In this document: piece by piece, positions 1 through 8,500 of the stretch
How the letters are laid out: each line of letters starts with the position of its first letter
Position numbering within the stretch: position 1 is the stretch's first letter
NCBI GenBank assembly: GCA_964539665.1
Contig: CAZIKB010000131.1
Location: 1 to 17,764 of the forward strand
Source of the DNA: CAZIKB01 sp964539665
Lineage (GTDB): Bacteria > Zhuqueibacterota > Zhuqueibacteria > Oceanimicrobiales > Oceanimicrobiaceae
Direction: 5' to 3'
Length of the DNA stretch: 17,764 nucleotides
Notes under the pieces: generated by a model
What the model saw: only the letters and a program-made list of their open reading frames with translations
Database searches by the model: none
Told to the model about the DNA's origin: nothing
Position numbers and translations under genes: made by a program

Positions 1-56
1 TATGCGCTTAATTTATCTCTTGTTACGAAAAATAGGGGTTTTCGGTCAATCACTAG

Positions 57-90
57 TTAGCTAAAAAAAATTCTTGGCTAATTTTATTTA
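57..90 (+). terminator. weak terminator-like hairpin
   Basis: TTAGCTAA at 57-64 can pair with TTGGCTAA at 74-81 (eight pairs, one of them G-U) around a 9-base A-rich loop, followed directly by TTTTATTT. It could end a gene lying left of the window. The stem is AT-rich and weak, so this is only a candidate. Confidence 0.25.
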
Positions 91-112
91 GTGGCAGTTG
101 CGACAGTTGTAA

Positions 113-128
113 TATTCGATCTCGAATA
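113..128. promoter_or_regulatory. 16-bp palindrome, possible operator
   Basis: TATTCGA (113-119) and TCGAATA (122-128) form a perfect inverted repeat with a 2-base centre (TC), about 225 bases before the first kinase. The 7-2-7 geometry suits a dimeric DNA-binding protein. No factor is identifiable from sequence alone, and such a palindrome can arise by chance in AT-rich DNA. Confidence 0.25.
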
Positions 129-351
129 ACTAATAGTTTCAAGAGGTAGAGTATGATATATGACTATGCTACTCGTTTTTTTGTTACTTCTGCAACGACT
201 ATATATTTCTCTTTTTGCAATAGCCTGTATCGCATTTTTTACAACTGGATTCTATTGCTCTCCCCCAATCGGCGAGATGTTTCAGGTCTCTTCAGCCGCT
301 TTTTAGATGCATTTCTATTTTTAGTGATCATGATTATAATGAAAAGGAAAA

Positions 352-2022
352 ATGGATATGAAAATCAGGAATCTAAAAATCGGAGTACGATTAGGTCTGG
401 GATTTGGACTTGTAGTGCTAATGACAGCCATTGATGGTTTTATTGACATAAATGAAATAGAAAATGTGTTGGATAATACGGGAAAAATGTACCGGCACCC
501 ATTGGTGGTCAGCAACGCCGTCAGAGACATTCGTGCCAACATTATGGCCATGCATCGTTCTATGAAAGATGTTGCACTTGCAATGAACAACGAACAGTTA
601 GACCTGGCGGAAGCAAAAATCGATGAAAATGAAAAAGAAGTCTATAACTTATTTAAGGTCGTTTTTGAACGATTTTTAGGCGACAAAAGTGATGTAGAAA
701 TTGCCTATGATTCATTTTCTGATTGGAAGCCTATAAGGGATGAGGTGATTCAATTGGTGCATAATGGAGAAAAAGATAAAGCATCCGAAATCACCAAAGG
801 AAAGGGTGCAAAGCATGTTTCCTACATGAATGAAAAAATTCAAACCATGATTGACTTTGCAAATAATAAAGCAGATAGTTTTTATGCAGCAGCAAATAAA
901 TCAAAGCAACGTGTGATCGCTACTCATTTACTCATACTTACAATCATAGTATCTATGAGCACTTTCATCGCGTTTTTCATAACCAGAGGCATTACCAATC
1001 CCATAGGTGAAATGACCGAAGTATCCAGGAAAATTGAGAAAGGGGATTATAGCGTCCGAAATACAATTAACACGACTGACGAAACCGGCTTTCTGGCGCG
1101 GACTATTAATAATATGGCTGCATCCATCCAATCACACCATGCGCACCTTGAAGAAGTTGTAGAAAAACGCACAACCGAACTAAAAAAGAGCAATGAACAA
1201 CTTAGGCAGGAAATCACTGAGCGCAAGCTGGCGGAAGAACAAATTAAAAACCAGAATATTCTGCTTGAACAAGCAGTTCAGGAAAAACAAGACGAAATGG
1301 AAGTGTTGATGGAGCGCTTAATTCGCCAGGAACGATTAGCTGCCATCGGTCAAATCTCCGGCAGCATTACTCACGAATTACGCAATCCCTTGGGAGCCAT
1401 CAAGCAATCGATCTTCTTTCTCAATCGTCTCCATAAGAATGACAAATTGGCCTCATCCAGTTCAAAAGTGCAAGAACATTTAGAATTACTTTCTGCTGAA
1501 ATTGACACCTCTGACAGGGTCATTTCAGACTTACTGCAAATGACAAAAGTAGAGCCTCTTAAAAAGGAACAAACGAATTTACGAAACACAATTTCAGAGG
1601 CTGTTGAAAGAAGTCATGTAAAAGATGGAATCCAAATAACAATCGATCTCAATCCTGAACCATTCATGACGTGGTTCGATCCCCTGCAAATGCGCCAGGT
1701 AATAATAAATCTTCTGACCAATTCTGCACAAGCTATTTCAGAAAAAGGATTGGTAACAATTAGTGCAAAAATGTTAAACAATAATAAAAAATACCATATT
1801 GAGATGCAAGACAATGGCTACGGCATCGCCTCTAAAGATCTCCATAAAATATTTGAACCGCTTTTTACCACCAAAGCCAAAGGCACTGGTCTGGGATTAA
1901 GTATTTGTAAACAGATTATTGAGAATCATGGCGGTAAGATCTCAATAAGCAGTCAGGTCAAGAAAGGCACAACGGTAAAAATTGAACTTCCAACTGAACA
2001 ATCAATTCAAAAATCTAATTGA
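352..2022 (+). CDS. membrane sensor histidine kinase (4HB-HAMP-HisKA-HATPase)
   Basis: Inner-membrane sensor kinase of 556 residues that should autophosphorylate on His and pass the phosphate to a separate response regulator. A first transmembrane helix lies at about residues 10-31, then an extracytoplasmic helical domain (about 32-187) resembling the four-helix-bundle sensors of chemoreceptors. A second helix (188-212), HAMP (about 213-266) and a long coiled coil follow. The kinase core has an H-box with ITHELRNPL (His341, with the HExxN pattern typical of NtrB-like bifunctional kinases), N-box Asn453/Asn457, the DNGYG box at Asp487 and the GTGLGL box near 511. There is no fused receiver, so the REC-REC gene that follows is the obvious candidate partner. 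Start choice: AAGG at 344-347 is too close to ATG 352 but well spaced for ATG 358 (MKIRNLKIG...), so translation may begin two codons later. Kinase class is certain; the ligand is unknown. Confidence 0.93.
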   Translation: MDMKIRNLKIGVRLGLGFGLVVLMTAIDGFIDINEIENVLDNTGKMYRHPLVVSNAVRDIRANIMAMHRSMKDVALAMNNEQLDLAEAKIDENEKEVYNLFKVVFERFLGDKSDVEIAYDSFSDWKPIRDEVIQLVHNGEKDKASEITKGKGAKHVSYMNEKIQTMIDFANNKADSFYAAANKSKQRVIATHLLILTIIVSMSTFIAFFITRGITNPIGEMTEVSRKIEKGDYSVRNTINTTDETGFLARTINNMAASIQSHHAHLEEVVEKRTTELKKSNEQLRQEITERKLAEEQIKNQNILLEQAVQEKQDEMEVLMERLIRQERLAAIGQISGSITHELRNPLGAIKQSIFFLNRLHKNDKLASSSSKVQEHLELLSAEIDTSDRVISDLLQMTKVEPLKKEQTNLRNTISEAVERSHVKDGIQITIDLNPEPFMTWFDPLQMRQVIINLLTNSAQAISEKGLVTISAKMLNNNKKYHIEMQDNGYGIASKDLHKIFEPLFTTKAKGTGLGLSICKQIIENHGGKISISSQVKKGTTVKIELPTEQSIQKSN

Positions 2023-2150
2023 AAAATGACAAAGCAAAAATTACAAAGAAATTTAATCCTTAAAGTCAAAAAGTTATTTTACATTTTAATTTGTAAATTT
2101 GATATTTGATTTAAATATTTAAATTAGAATTCTGCAAAATGCACTTTTTT

Positions 2151-2284
2151 TGTCATTCTGAGGAACCCTTCGACCGTGCTCAGGATAAACTCCGTGACGA
2201 AGAATCTGTGACCACAAAACTATCGGTTTTACAGTATGTTAGTGGTTTCAGATTCTTCGCTCCCAAAGGTCGCTCAGAATGACA
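2151..2284. repeat. imperfect palindromic repeat element (MITE/REP-like)
   Basis: Outer arms TGTCATTCTGAG (2151-2162) and CTCAGAATGACA (2273-2284) are perfect 12-bp inverted repeats. Inner arms beginning GAAGAATCTG (2199-2215) and ending CAGATTCTTC (2242-2258) pair over 17 positions with two mismatches. The right half has 14 bases between its arms and the left half has 36, including CCTTCGACCGTGCTCAGG. A small AAAAC/GTTTT hairpin sits in the apical loop. From memory, GTCATTCTGAG...GAAGAATCTG palindromes are dispersed repeats in many environmental bacterial genomes. No transposase is encoded, so this would be a non-autonomous or extragenic palindromic element between the first kinase and the REC-REC gene. 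The preceding bases 2023-2150 are very AT-rich and non-coding. Confidence 0.75.
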
Positions 2285-2334
2285 TTTATGTATATTTTGC
2301 GAAGCCTGTATTTAAATGATATCGGAGGGAAAAA

Positions 2335-3117
2335 ATGAATCCATCATTATCTGTACTAATTGTGGACGATCATGCGGGTATGCGCCGTACTTTAGAGGAT
2401 ATTTTAGACGATGAAGGCTATGAAGTTGTAACGGCTTCTACAGGTACGGACGCCATTGAAACATGTAAAAAACAACGATTCGACGTCATCTTAATGGATG
2501 TCCGCATGCCCGGTTTGAACGGAGTTGAGACCTATCGCCAGATAAAAAACTATTCAATCGGCACTCGAGTCATCATGATGAGCGCTTATTCAGTGGAGGA
2601 ATTAAAGAAAGAAGCGCTTCAGGAAGGCGCCATTGCGTTTCTGCAAAAACCTTTGGATGTTGAAAAAACACTCAAAATTATTAAACAAGCAGAACACCCT
2701 CCAGTGCTAATTGTCATGGATAACAAAGAAGAACGCGAACTGCTAGCTGAAAAACTGTCGGAACAAAATTACCGCACCTATACAACCAGCACCTCGGAAG
2801 AAGCTCTTGAATTAGCGAGACAGATTCGATTTAATTTGATTATGATAGACACCAAATTACACACCATGAATGGCCTGGAGCTCTATTTAGCTCTAAAGAA
2901 GGTCACGCCAACCTCGATCACTATTATGCTTGCAGAAACCGAAGAAAATTTTTTAAACCAAGCAGAAGAAGCGGTAAAGCACAATGCTTACACATTTTTT
3001 AAAAAACCGCTGGATTTGGACAAACTGCTCACGGTTTTAAAGCAAATTCAGAGACAGCAGGTTTCGGATATTTTAGAAAAACCTGGAGAATCCAATGCGG
3101 GAAAAACAGAAAAGTAA
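2335..3117 (+). CDS. stand-alone double receiver (REC-REC) response regulator
   Basis: A 260-residue cytoplasmic protein made of two tandem CheY-like receiver domains and no output domain. Receiver 1 (about 5-118) is complete: acidic pair Asp11-Asp12, phospho-acceptor Asp55 (LMDVRMPG), Ser83 and Lys105 in QKPLD. Receiver 2 (about 122-245) is degenerate. Its acidic pocket reads VMDN instead of two acidic residues, and the Thr/Ser switch position is Ala (MLAETEE), although Asp172 and the FFKKPLD lysine remain. It probably acts as a phosphate shuttle or protein-interaction module rather than as a transcription factor. The start is supported by GGAGGG at 2324-2329. Its 3' end overlaps the next hybrid kinase by 23 bp, which implies translational coupling. 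The upstream receiver-less kinase is its likely phosphodonor (inference from position). Confidence 0.92.
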   Translation: MNPSLSVLIVDDHAGMRRTLEDILDDEGYEVVTASTGTDAIETCKKQRFDVILMDVRMPGLNGVETYRQIKNYSIGTRVIMMSAYSVEELKKEALQEGAIAFLQKPLDVEKTLKIIKQAEHPPVLIVMDNKEERELLAEKLSEQNYRTYTTSTSEEALELARQIRFNLIMIDTKLHTMNGLELYLALKKVTPTSITIMLAETEENFLNQAEEAVKHNAYTFFKKPLDLDKLLTVLKQIQRQQVSDILEKPGESNAGKTEK

Positions 3118-5488
3118 AAAAGGGTCACCCATTCTCATCATCGATGATGACACAGCGCAACTCAAAACCATCTCTGATATTCTGGAGACTGAAAAACTGC
3201 AGCCGCTTTGTTGTGCTACCAGTAAAGAAGCATTAAAATTGTGCAAAACGCAAGAGATCAATGTTGTCATTCTTGATTTACGATTACCAGATATCGATGG
3301 TCTTGACCTTCTAAAAAGACTAAAAAAACAGAATCCGGAAGTCAAAGTCATAGTCTATACCGGCCATGCGTCTCTTGAATCAGCGATGTCTGCAATCAAT
3401 GAAGAGGCTTTTGCTTATGTACGAAAGATGGGAAATATAGAAGAATTATTAGCCCACATCCATCGGGCATTCCATGCTCATTTAATATTGCATAGTGAAA
3501 AACTGGAGCATGAAGTCAAAAATAATACTGCAGAGTTAGTACGTTCTAATCGAGAATTGAAGATAGAAATCACAGAGCGTAAGCGAGTAGAAGCGGCGTT
3601 GCGAGAAAGTGAAGCTACTTTGAAAAGCATCTTTCGAGCTACACCAACTGGTATTGGCATGGTTTCAAACCGCGTTTTCAAATATTTGAACGACCGTTTC
3701 TGTGAAATGGTGGGTTATACCTGCCAGGAATTGATTGGGAAAAGTGCAAGAATGATTTATCCATGCCTGGAGGAATTCGAAAGGGTGGGCAAAGAGAAAT
3801 ATCAGCAGATACGAGAGCTCGGCAAGGGAGAGGTGGAAACTAAATTTAAGCGCAAGGATGGCTTTATCATTGATGTTATGCTAAGTTCTGCCGCAATTGA
3901 TCCCAATGATCTGTCGGCCGGAGTCACGTTTACTGCACTGGACATTACTAATCGCAAGCAGGCGGAGGTTGCGATGCGTGAAAGCGAAGAAAAGTATCGC
4001 GGTCTTTTTCGCAAATCAAACGATGGTATTTTCTTACATGATTTAGAGGGAAATATCATAGATGTAAATCAGAAAGTGTTGGTTATGCTTGGGTACGATA
4101 AACCTGAGATTTTGGCCATTGACATATCCAGGCTTCATCCTGCCACGGCGCTTGGTTCGTCCAAAGCCGCATTTAAAAAGGTTTCCAAAGACGGATTTGC
4201 AAACTTCGAAATTGAGTTCATGAAAAAGAATGGAGATGCGATTCCAACTGAGGTCTCGGCCAGTCTATTTGAGATAGGAGGTAATAAAGTTGTGCAAAGC
4301 ATTGTCCGGGACATCTCAGAACGTAAACACTTACAAATAGAATTAGTGCGTGCCCAGAGATTAGAAACCGCTGGCCGAGTTGCTGGGCAGATCGCCCACG
4401 ACTTCAACAATCTGCTCAGTCCGCTGGCAGCGTATCCTACATTAATTCGTGAACAACTGCCGAAAAACCATTCCGCAGTTAAAATGATAGATGAAATTGA
4501 ATTTGCCGCCAACAAAATTGCCGAAATCAACCAACAGCTTCTGGCGTTAGGCAGACGGGGTCATTACCAGATGGATCCTATGGATTTAAATCAGTTGACT
4601 CAACAAGTCCTTTTATCCCAGAATTTGCCCAACGAGTTAGTGATTCGTCAAGAGTTCTCTTCGAATCTTTTTTTAATTAAATGCGGCAGCGCCCAAATGA
4701 CCCGGGCTTTGATTAATTTGATTACTAATGCTAAACATGCCATGCCGGGTAGCGGTACTTTGACTCTTTGCTCTAAAAACGTCTACCTGGATAAACCACT
4801 TAAGGGATACAAAACCATAAAGCCCGGGGAATATGTTAAGCTCTCGATATCTGATACGGGTGACGGCATTGCACCCGAAAACCTTGACAAAATTTTTGAT
4901 CCCTTCTTTACAACCAAAAAGATGGATAAAGCCCGCGGCTCAGGTTTGGGATTGAGTGTTGTCCACGGTGTCGTCAATGACCATAAAGGATACATAACTG
5001 TTGAGAGTGTTGCCGGCCAGGGCACAACGTTTTCACTCTATTTCCCCATTGTCAGGGACGACGAAATTGCAGCGACGGTTGAAAAATCAAAAGGGGGCAA
5101 CGAAAGAATTTTAATTGTCGATGACGATCCCGTTCAGAGAAAAGTAGCCAACCAGCTTCTTGAACGCCTGGGCTACAAAACCCACGTCGTTACCAGCGGT
5201 GAAAAGGCGATCAGGTTCATGAAGAATCATCCACAGGATTTGTTAGTTCTGGATATGGTTTTGGACGGCATCGACGGAACCGAAACCTATAAGCAAATTT
5301 TAGATTTTCAACCAGAACAAAGAGCCATTATTTTGTCCGGCTATGCCATATCCCAACGTGTAGAAGAAGCACTGCGTATGGGAGCGGGTGCATTTGTTAC
5401 GAAACCGATCACGTTAAATTCTTTTGCCGGCGCCATACGTAAAGAATTGGACCGAAAAAGAAAACCTAAAGTTAATCAGCTTAGCTGA
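3095..5488 (+). CDS. soluble hybrid histidine kinase REC-PAS-PAS-HisKA-HATPase-REC
   Basis: A 797-residue cytoplasmic hybrid kinase with no membrane segment. Order: N-terminal receiver (about 12-125; acidic Asp17-Asp19, acceptor Asp61 in ILDLRLPDIDG, Thr88, Lys110), coiled coil, PAS 1 (about 173-290), PAS 2 (about 296-412), dimerisation/phosphoacceptor domain with IAHDFNNLL (His435), ATPase domain (N-box Asn541/Asn545, DTGDG at Asp587, GSGLGL), and C-terminal receiver (Asp676 region, acceptor Asp720 in VLDMVLDG, TKPI lysine). In the N-terminal receiver the usual Lys-Pro is Lys-Met-Gly (VRKMGN), an oddity shared with the next gene. A receiver at the front suggests it takes phosphate from another protein as well as sensing through PAS. 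ATG 3095 follows GGAGA (3085-3089) and lies inside the end of the REC-REC gene, so the two are probably co-translated. Confidence 0.94.
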   Translation: MREKQKSKKGSPILIIDDDTAQLKTISDILETEKLQPLCCATSKEALKLCKTQEINVVILDLRLPDIDGLDLLKRLKKQNPEVKVIVYTGHASLESAMSAINEEAFAYVRKMGNIEELLAHIHRAFHAHLILHSEKLEHEVKNNTAELVRSNRELKIEITERKRVEAALRESEATLKSIFRATPTGIGMVSNRVFKYLNDRFCEMVGYTCQELIGKSARMIYPCLEEFERVGKEKYQQIRELGKGEVETKFKRKDGFIIDVMLSSAAIDPNDLSAGVTFTALDITNRKQAEVAMRESEEKYRGLFRKSNDGIFLHDLEGNIIDVNQKVLVMLGYDKPEILAIDISRLHPATALGSSKAAFKKVSKDGFANFEIEFMKKNGDAIPTEVSASLFEIGGNKVVQSIVRDISERKHLQIELVRAQRLETAGRVAGQIAHDFNNLLSPLAAYPTLIREQLPKNHSAVKMIDEIEFAANKIAEINQQLLALGRRGHYQMDPMDLNQLTQQVLLSQNLPNELVIRQEFSSNLFLIKCGSAQMTRALINLITNAKHAMPGSGTLTLCSKNVYLDKPLKGYKTIKPGEYVKLSISDTGDGIAPENLDKIFDPFFTTKKMDKARGSGLGLSVVHGVVNDHKGYITVESVAGQGTTFSLYFPIVRDDEIAATVEKSKGGNERILIVDDDPVQRKVANQLLERLGYKTHVVTSGEKAIRFMKNHPQDLLVLDMVLDGIDGTETYKQILDFQPEQRAIILSGYAISQRVEEALRMGAGAFVTKPITLNSFAGAIRKELDRKRKPKVNQLS

Positions 5489-5496
5489 AAAAAGTG

Positions 5497-5508
5497 TACG
5501 GTAGTGAA
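5497..5508 (+). repeat. 12-bp repeat after a kinase stop codon, copy 1
   Basis: TACGGTAGTGAA lies 8 bases after the TGA of the preceding hybrid kinase. The identical 12-mer occurs at 10426-10437, just after the stop of the next kinase. A match in the same relative position suggests relics of a duplication that included flanking DNA, or a small shared 3' element. Confidence 0.55.
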
Positions 5509-5536
5509 AAAATAAATAGATATCCTGGAGAGTTCA

Positions 5537-8500
5537 ATGAAAAAAGGACAGAAAAATAGAGATCGGCATCCCGTTCTTGTGATAGAAGACGATGCTGCCC
5601 AACTCAAGACCATAGCCGACATACTTGAATCCGAAGACCTGCAGCCAATTTGTTGCAGCACAGGCAAAGAAGCATTAAATGCTGTTAAGCAGCAAGAACT
5701 GAATGTGGCCATTCTCGATTTACGATTGCCAGATATCGAGGGTCTTGAGCTGTTGAAAAAGCTCAAACAACACAATCCCGAAATCAAAGTAATTATTAAT
5801 ACGGGGTATGCTTCTCTGGAATCTGCTTTAGAAGCCATTAATGAAGAGGTCTATGCTTATGTTCGAAAGATGGGTAATGTCGAAGAATTGCTTAAGCACG
5901 TCCATCGAGCTTTCCACACGCATTTAACCTCCTATAGCGAAAAACTTGAACGGGAAGTAAAAAAGCGTGCAAAGGAGCTTTTGCAGGCTAATGATAAACT
6001 TAAACAAGAAATGAAAGAACGAAAAAAGACAGAAAGTGCTGTAGAAATAGCCAAAAATGAATGGGAAATTACTTTCGATGCTATGTCTGACTGGGTTTGC
6101 TTGATGGATTTGAAAGGTAAAATAGTACGCACAAATCGTGTGGGAGAGGCTTTCACAAACCTTTCACTATCCAAAATAGTCGGTAAATCATGCTGTAATA
6201 TAGTACACGGAACAGAGCAACCCATTCCAGGATGTCCTCTGCGAAAAATGCTTAAAACTGGTAAAAAGGAGAGTATTGAAATTCAAATACCTGACAGTGA
6301 TCGCTGGCTGCAGGTCACGGTAGATCCCGTTCTGGACAAGGAAGGGAACATGCAAAGTGCTGTGCACATCGCTCGCGACATCACCGAACGCAAACGGTCG
6401 GAAGCGGCGTTGATAGTGAGTGAAGCGAAGTATCGAGGGATATTCGATGAGTCTGTTGCTGCGATTTATGTGTTTGATGTGAAGAAGAATTTTATCGATT
6501 CAAATGAGGCAGGTCTGAACTTGTTGGGATACTCCAGAGAAGAGCTATTAAATATGAGTATTCCTGATGTAGACGCAGACCCAATTGTTGTTCTACCTGC
6601 ACATGAAAAATTAATCGCAGGGGAAAGATTAATCAATTATGAACATAAACTGAAAAGAAAGGATGGCACCATAATAACAGTATTAAACAACTCAAGATCA
6701 CTTACCGCAGTTGATGGGAATTTCATTGGAATGCAAAGTACGCTTATCGATATCACCGAACGCAAGCGAATTGAGGAAGATCTCAGGAAACGCGAGGAGC
6801 AATACCGAGCTATCTTCCAAACCGCAGCAAATCTAATCACCTCGGTTGATGAGGAAGGTATGATAGTAGATTGTAACAATCGGATAAAACAGGTCCTGGG
6901 CTATGAGAGGGATGAGATTATCGGCCAGAACATGGCCGAGATAATCCACCCAGACTACCTGTCAAGGGCAAAGAAATCGTTAGAGGAAATACTGTCAACA
7001 GGTTTTTCCTACAACAAGCATTATAAAATGGTCAGAAAAGATGGGCAACTTATCGATGTCGAAATCAACTCCTCAGGTTTAAAAGGGAAGAACAGTCAAT
7101 ATTATCGGACTATTTGTATAATTAAAGACATCACCAAACGAATGCGGGCGGAAGAGGCGCTGAAACAGCGAACATTCGATCTTGGTGAACGAGTGAAGGA
7201 AATAAATTGCCTGTTTCAAGTATCTCAGCTGACAGCGGAACATAATCGACCACTGGATGAGATTTTGCAAAAAACGGTCGAGCTCCTGCCGCCTGCCTGG
7301 CAATACCCAGAAATCACCTGCAGTAGAATCTTGTTTGACGGCAAAAGTTACACCACTTCAAACTGGCAGGAGACCGACTGGAAACAATCCACTGACCTCG
7401 GAACCGGCGAAGGGAATGAAGGTGTGCTGGAAGTCGCTTACCTGGAGGGAAAACCTGAAATCGACGAAGGGCCATTCTTGAAGGAAGAAAGAAACCTGAT
7501 AGACACTCTTGGTAGAATGTTGGTAGATTATCTTGAGCGAACGCAGGCAGAAGATGAATTAAAGCGCAGCAGAGAATGGTTCAGCGCCGTATTTGGTGCT
7601 TCACGCGACGGAATCGTGGTGGAGGATAACGAAATTATTACTTATGCAAACAGCGCTTTCGCCAAACATTATGGTTATGATTCGGTTGATGAACTCATTG
7701 GTCAGCATGTGTCCATCGTGCAATCAGGGGAAGATAACGAAAGGATGTTAGAATTTGGCAGACTTCGGGCGAGTGGAAAGCCTGCACCAAATCTTTATGA
7801 GTATAAGGGAAAGCAAAAAAAAGGCGCCCTGATAGATTTCGAAGCCTCGGTTTCTTCTGTCGACATTACCGGTAAATCCTATATCATTACAGTTATCCGC
7901 GATATCACCGAACGTAAGCAGGCAGAAAGAGCGTTAGAAGAAAGTGAAGCACATCTCCGCACACTGACGCAGACCGCGACTAATGCCATTATGAGCATCG
8001 ATGCAAACGGTGAGATTTTCATCTGGAATGAAGCTGCCACGCGTATGTTTGGATATCAAACCAGTGAGGTAATCGGGCAGGACTTGCACAAACTAATTGT
8101 CCCGAAACAATACCATGAAAAGGCACTAGCGGGATTGAAGCAATTTGTCAAGAACGGAACCGGCGCAGTAATTGGTAAAACACTGGAGCTAACTGCGTTA
8201 CGAAAAGATGGAACTGAATTTCCAGTGGAATTATCCATTTCAAGTTATAAACGCGGTGATAGCTGGCATGCCACCGGGATTATTAGAGACATTACCGAGC
8301 GCAAATGGACTGCAATGAAGCTGCAGCAACAACACAAAATATTGAATGCAATCAGCCACGTGCAATCGCAATTTATACGTGATACTGACCCGCGTAAGGT
8401 ATTTGATTCTCTTTTAACAAAGATTCTTTCATTAACTAAAAGCGAATATGGTTTTATCGGTGAAATTTTGTATACCGAAAGTGATCAGCCCTATCTAAAG

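Larger units (their letters stand above)
1..351. other. AT-rich upstream region without a convincing gene
   Basis: No gene could be confidently assigned here. One reading frame is open from base 1 to a TAG at 58-60 and could be the tail of an upstream gene, but 19 codons are too few to judge. A second frame starting at 153 has a good ribosome-binding site but overlaps the kinase start and resembles no family I know (see findings). The stretch contains a weak hairpin (57-81) and a palindrome (113-128), and presumably the promoter of the first kinase. I could not pick out a convincing -35/-10 pair, and a TGGCAG/TTGTA pair near 92-111 has the wrong spacing for sigma-54. Confidence 0.5.

Noticed and set aside
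92..111. Possible sigma-54 promoter (TGGCAG ... TTGTA)
   Set aside because: The distance between the two elements is four bases too long for the -24/-12 pattern.
2037..2100. AT-rich inverted repeat AAAATTACAAA / TTTGTAAATTT
   Set aside because: It has one mismatch in 11, the loop is long and composition alone makes such matches likely in this tract.
4135..4530. 131-codon minus-strand open frame inside the kinase at 3095
   Set aside because: It lies wholly inside a clear PAS/kinase coding region on the + strand, has no family resemblance and is a compositional shadow.
5476..5838. 120-codon minus-strand open frame over the start of the giant kinase
   Set aside because: It is antisense to the conserved N-terminal receiver. 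A matching antisense frame at the paralogous receiver (3073-3351) shows that it merely mirrors that coding sequence.
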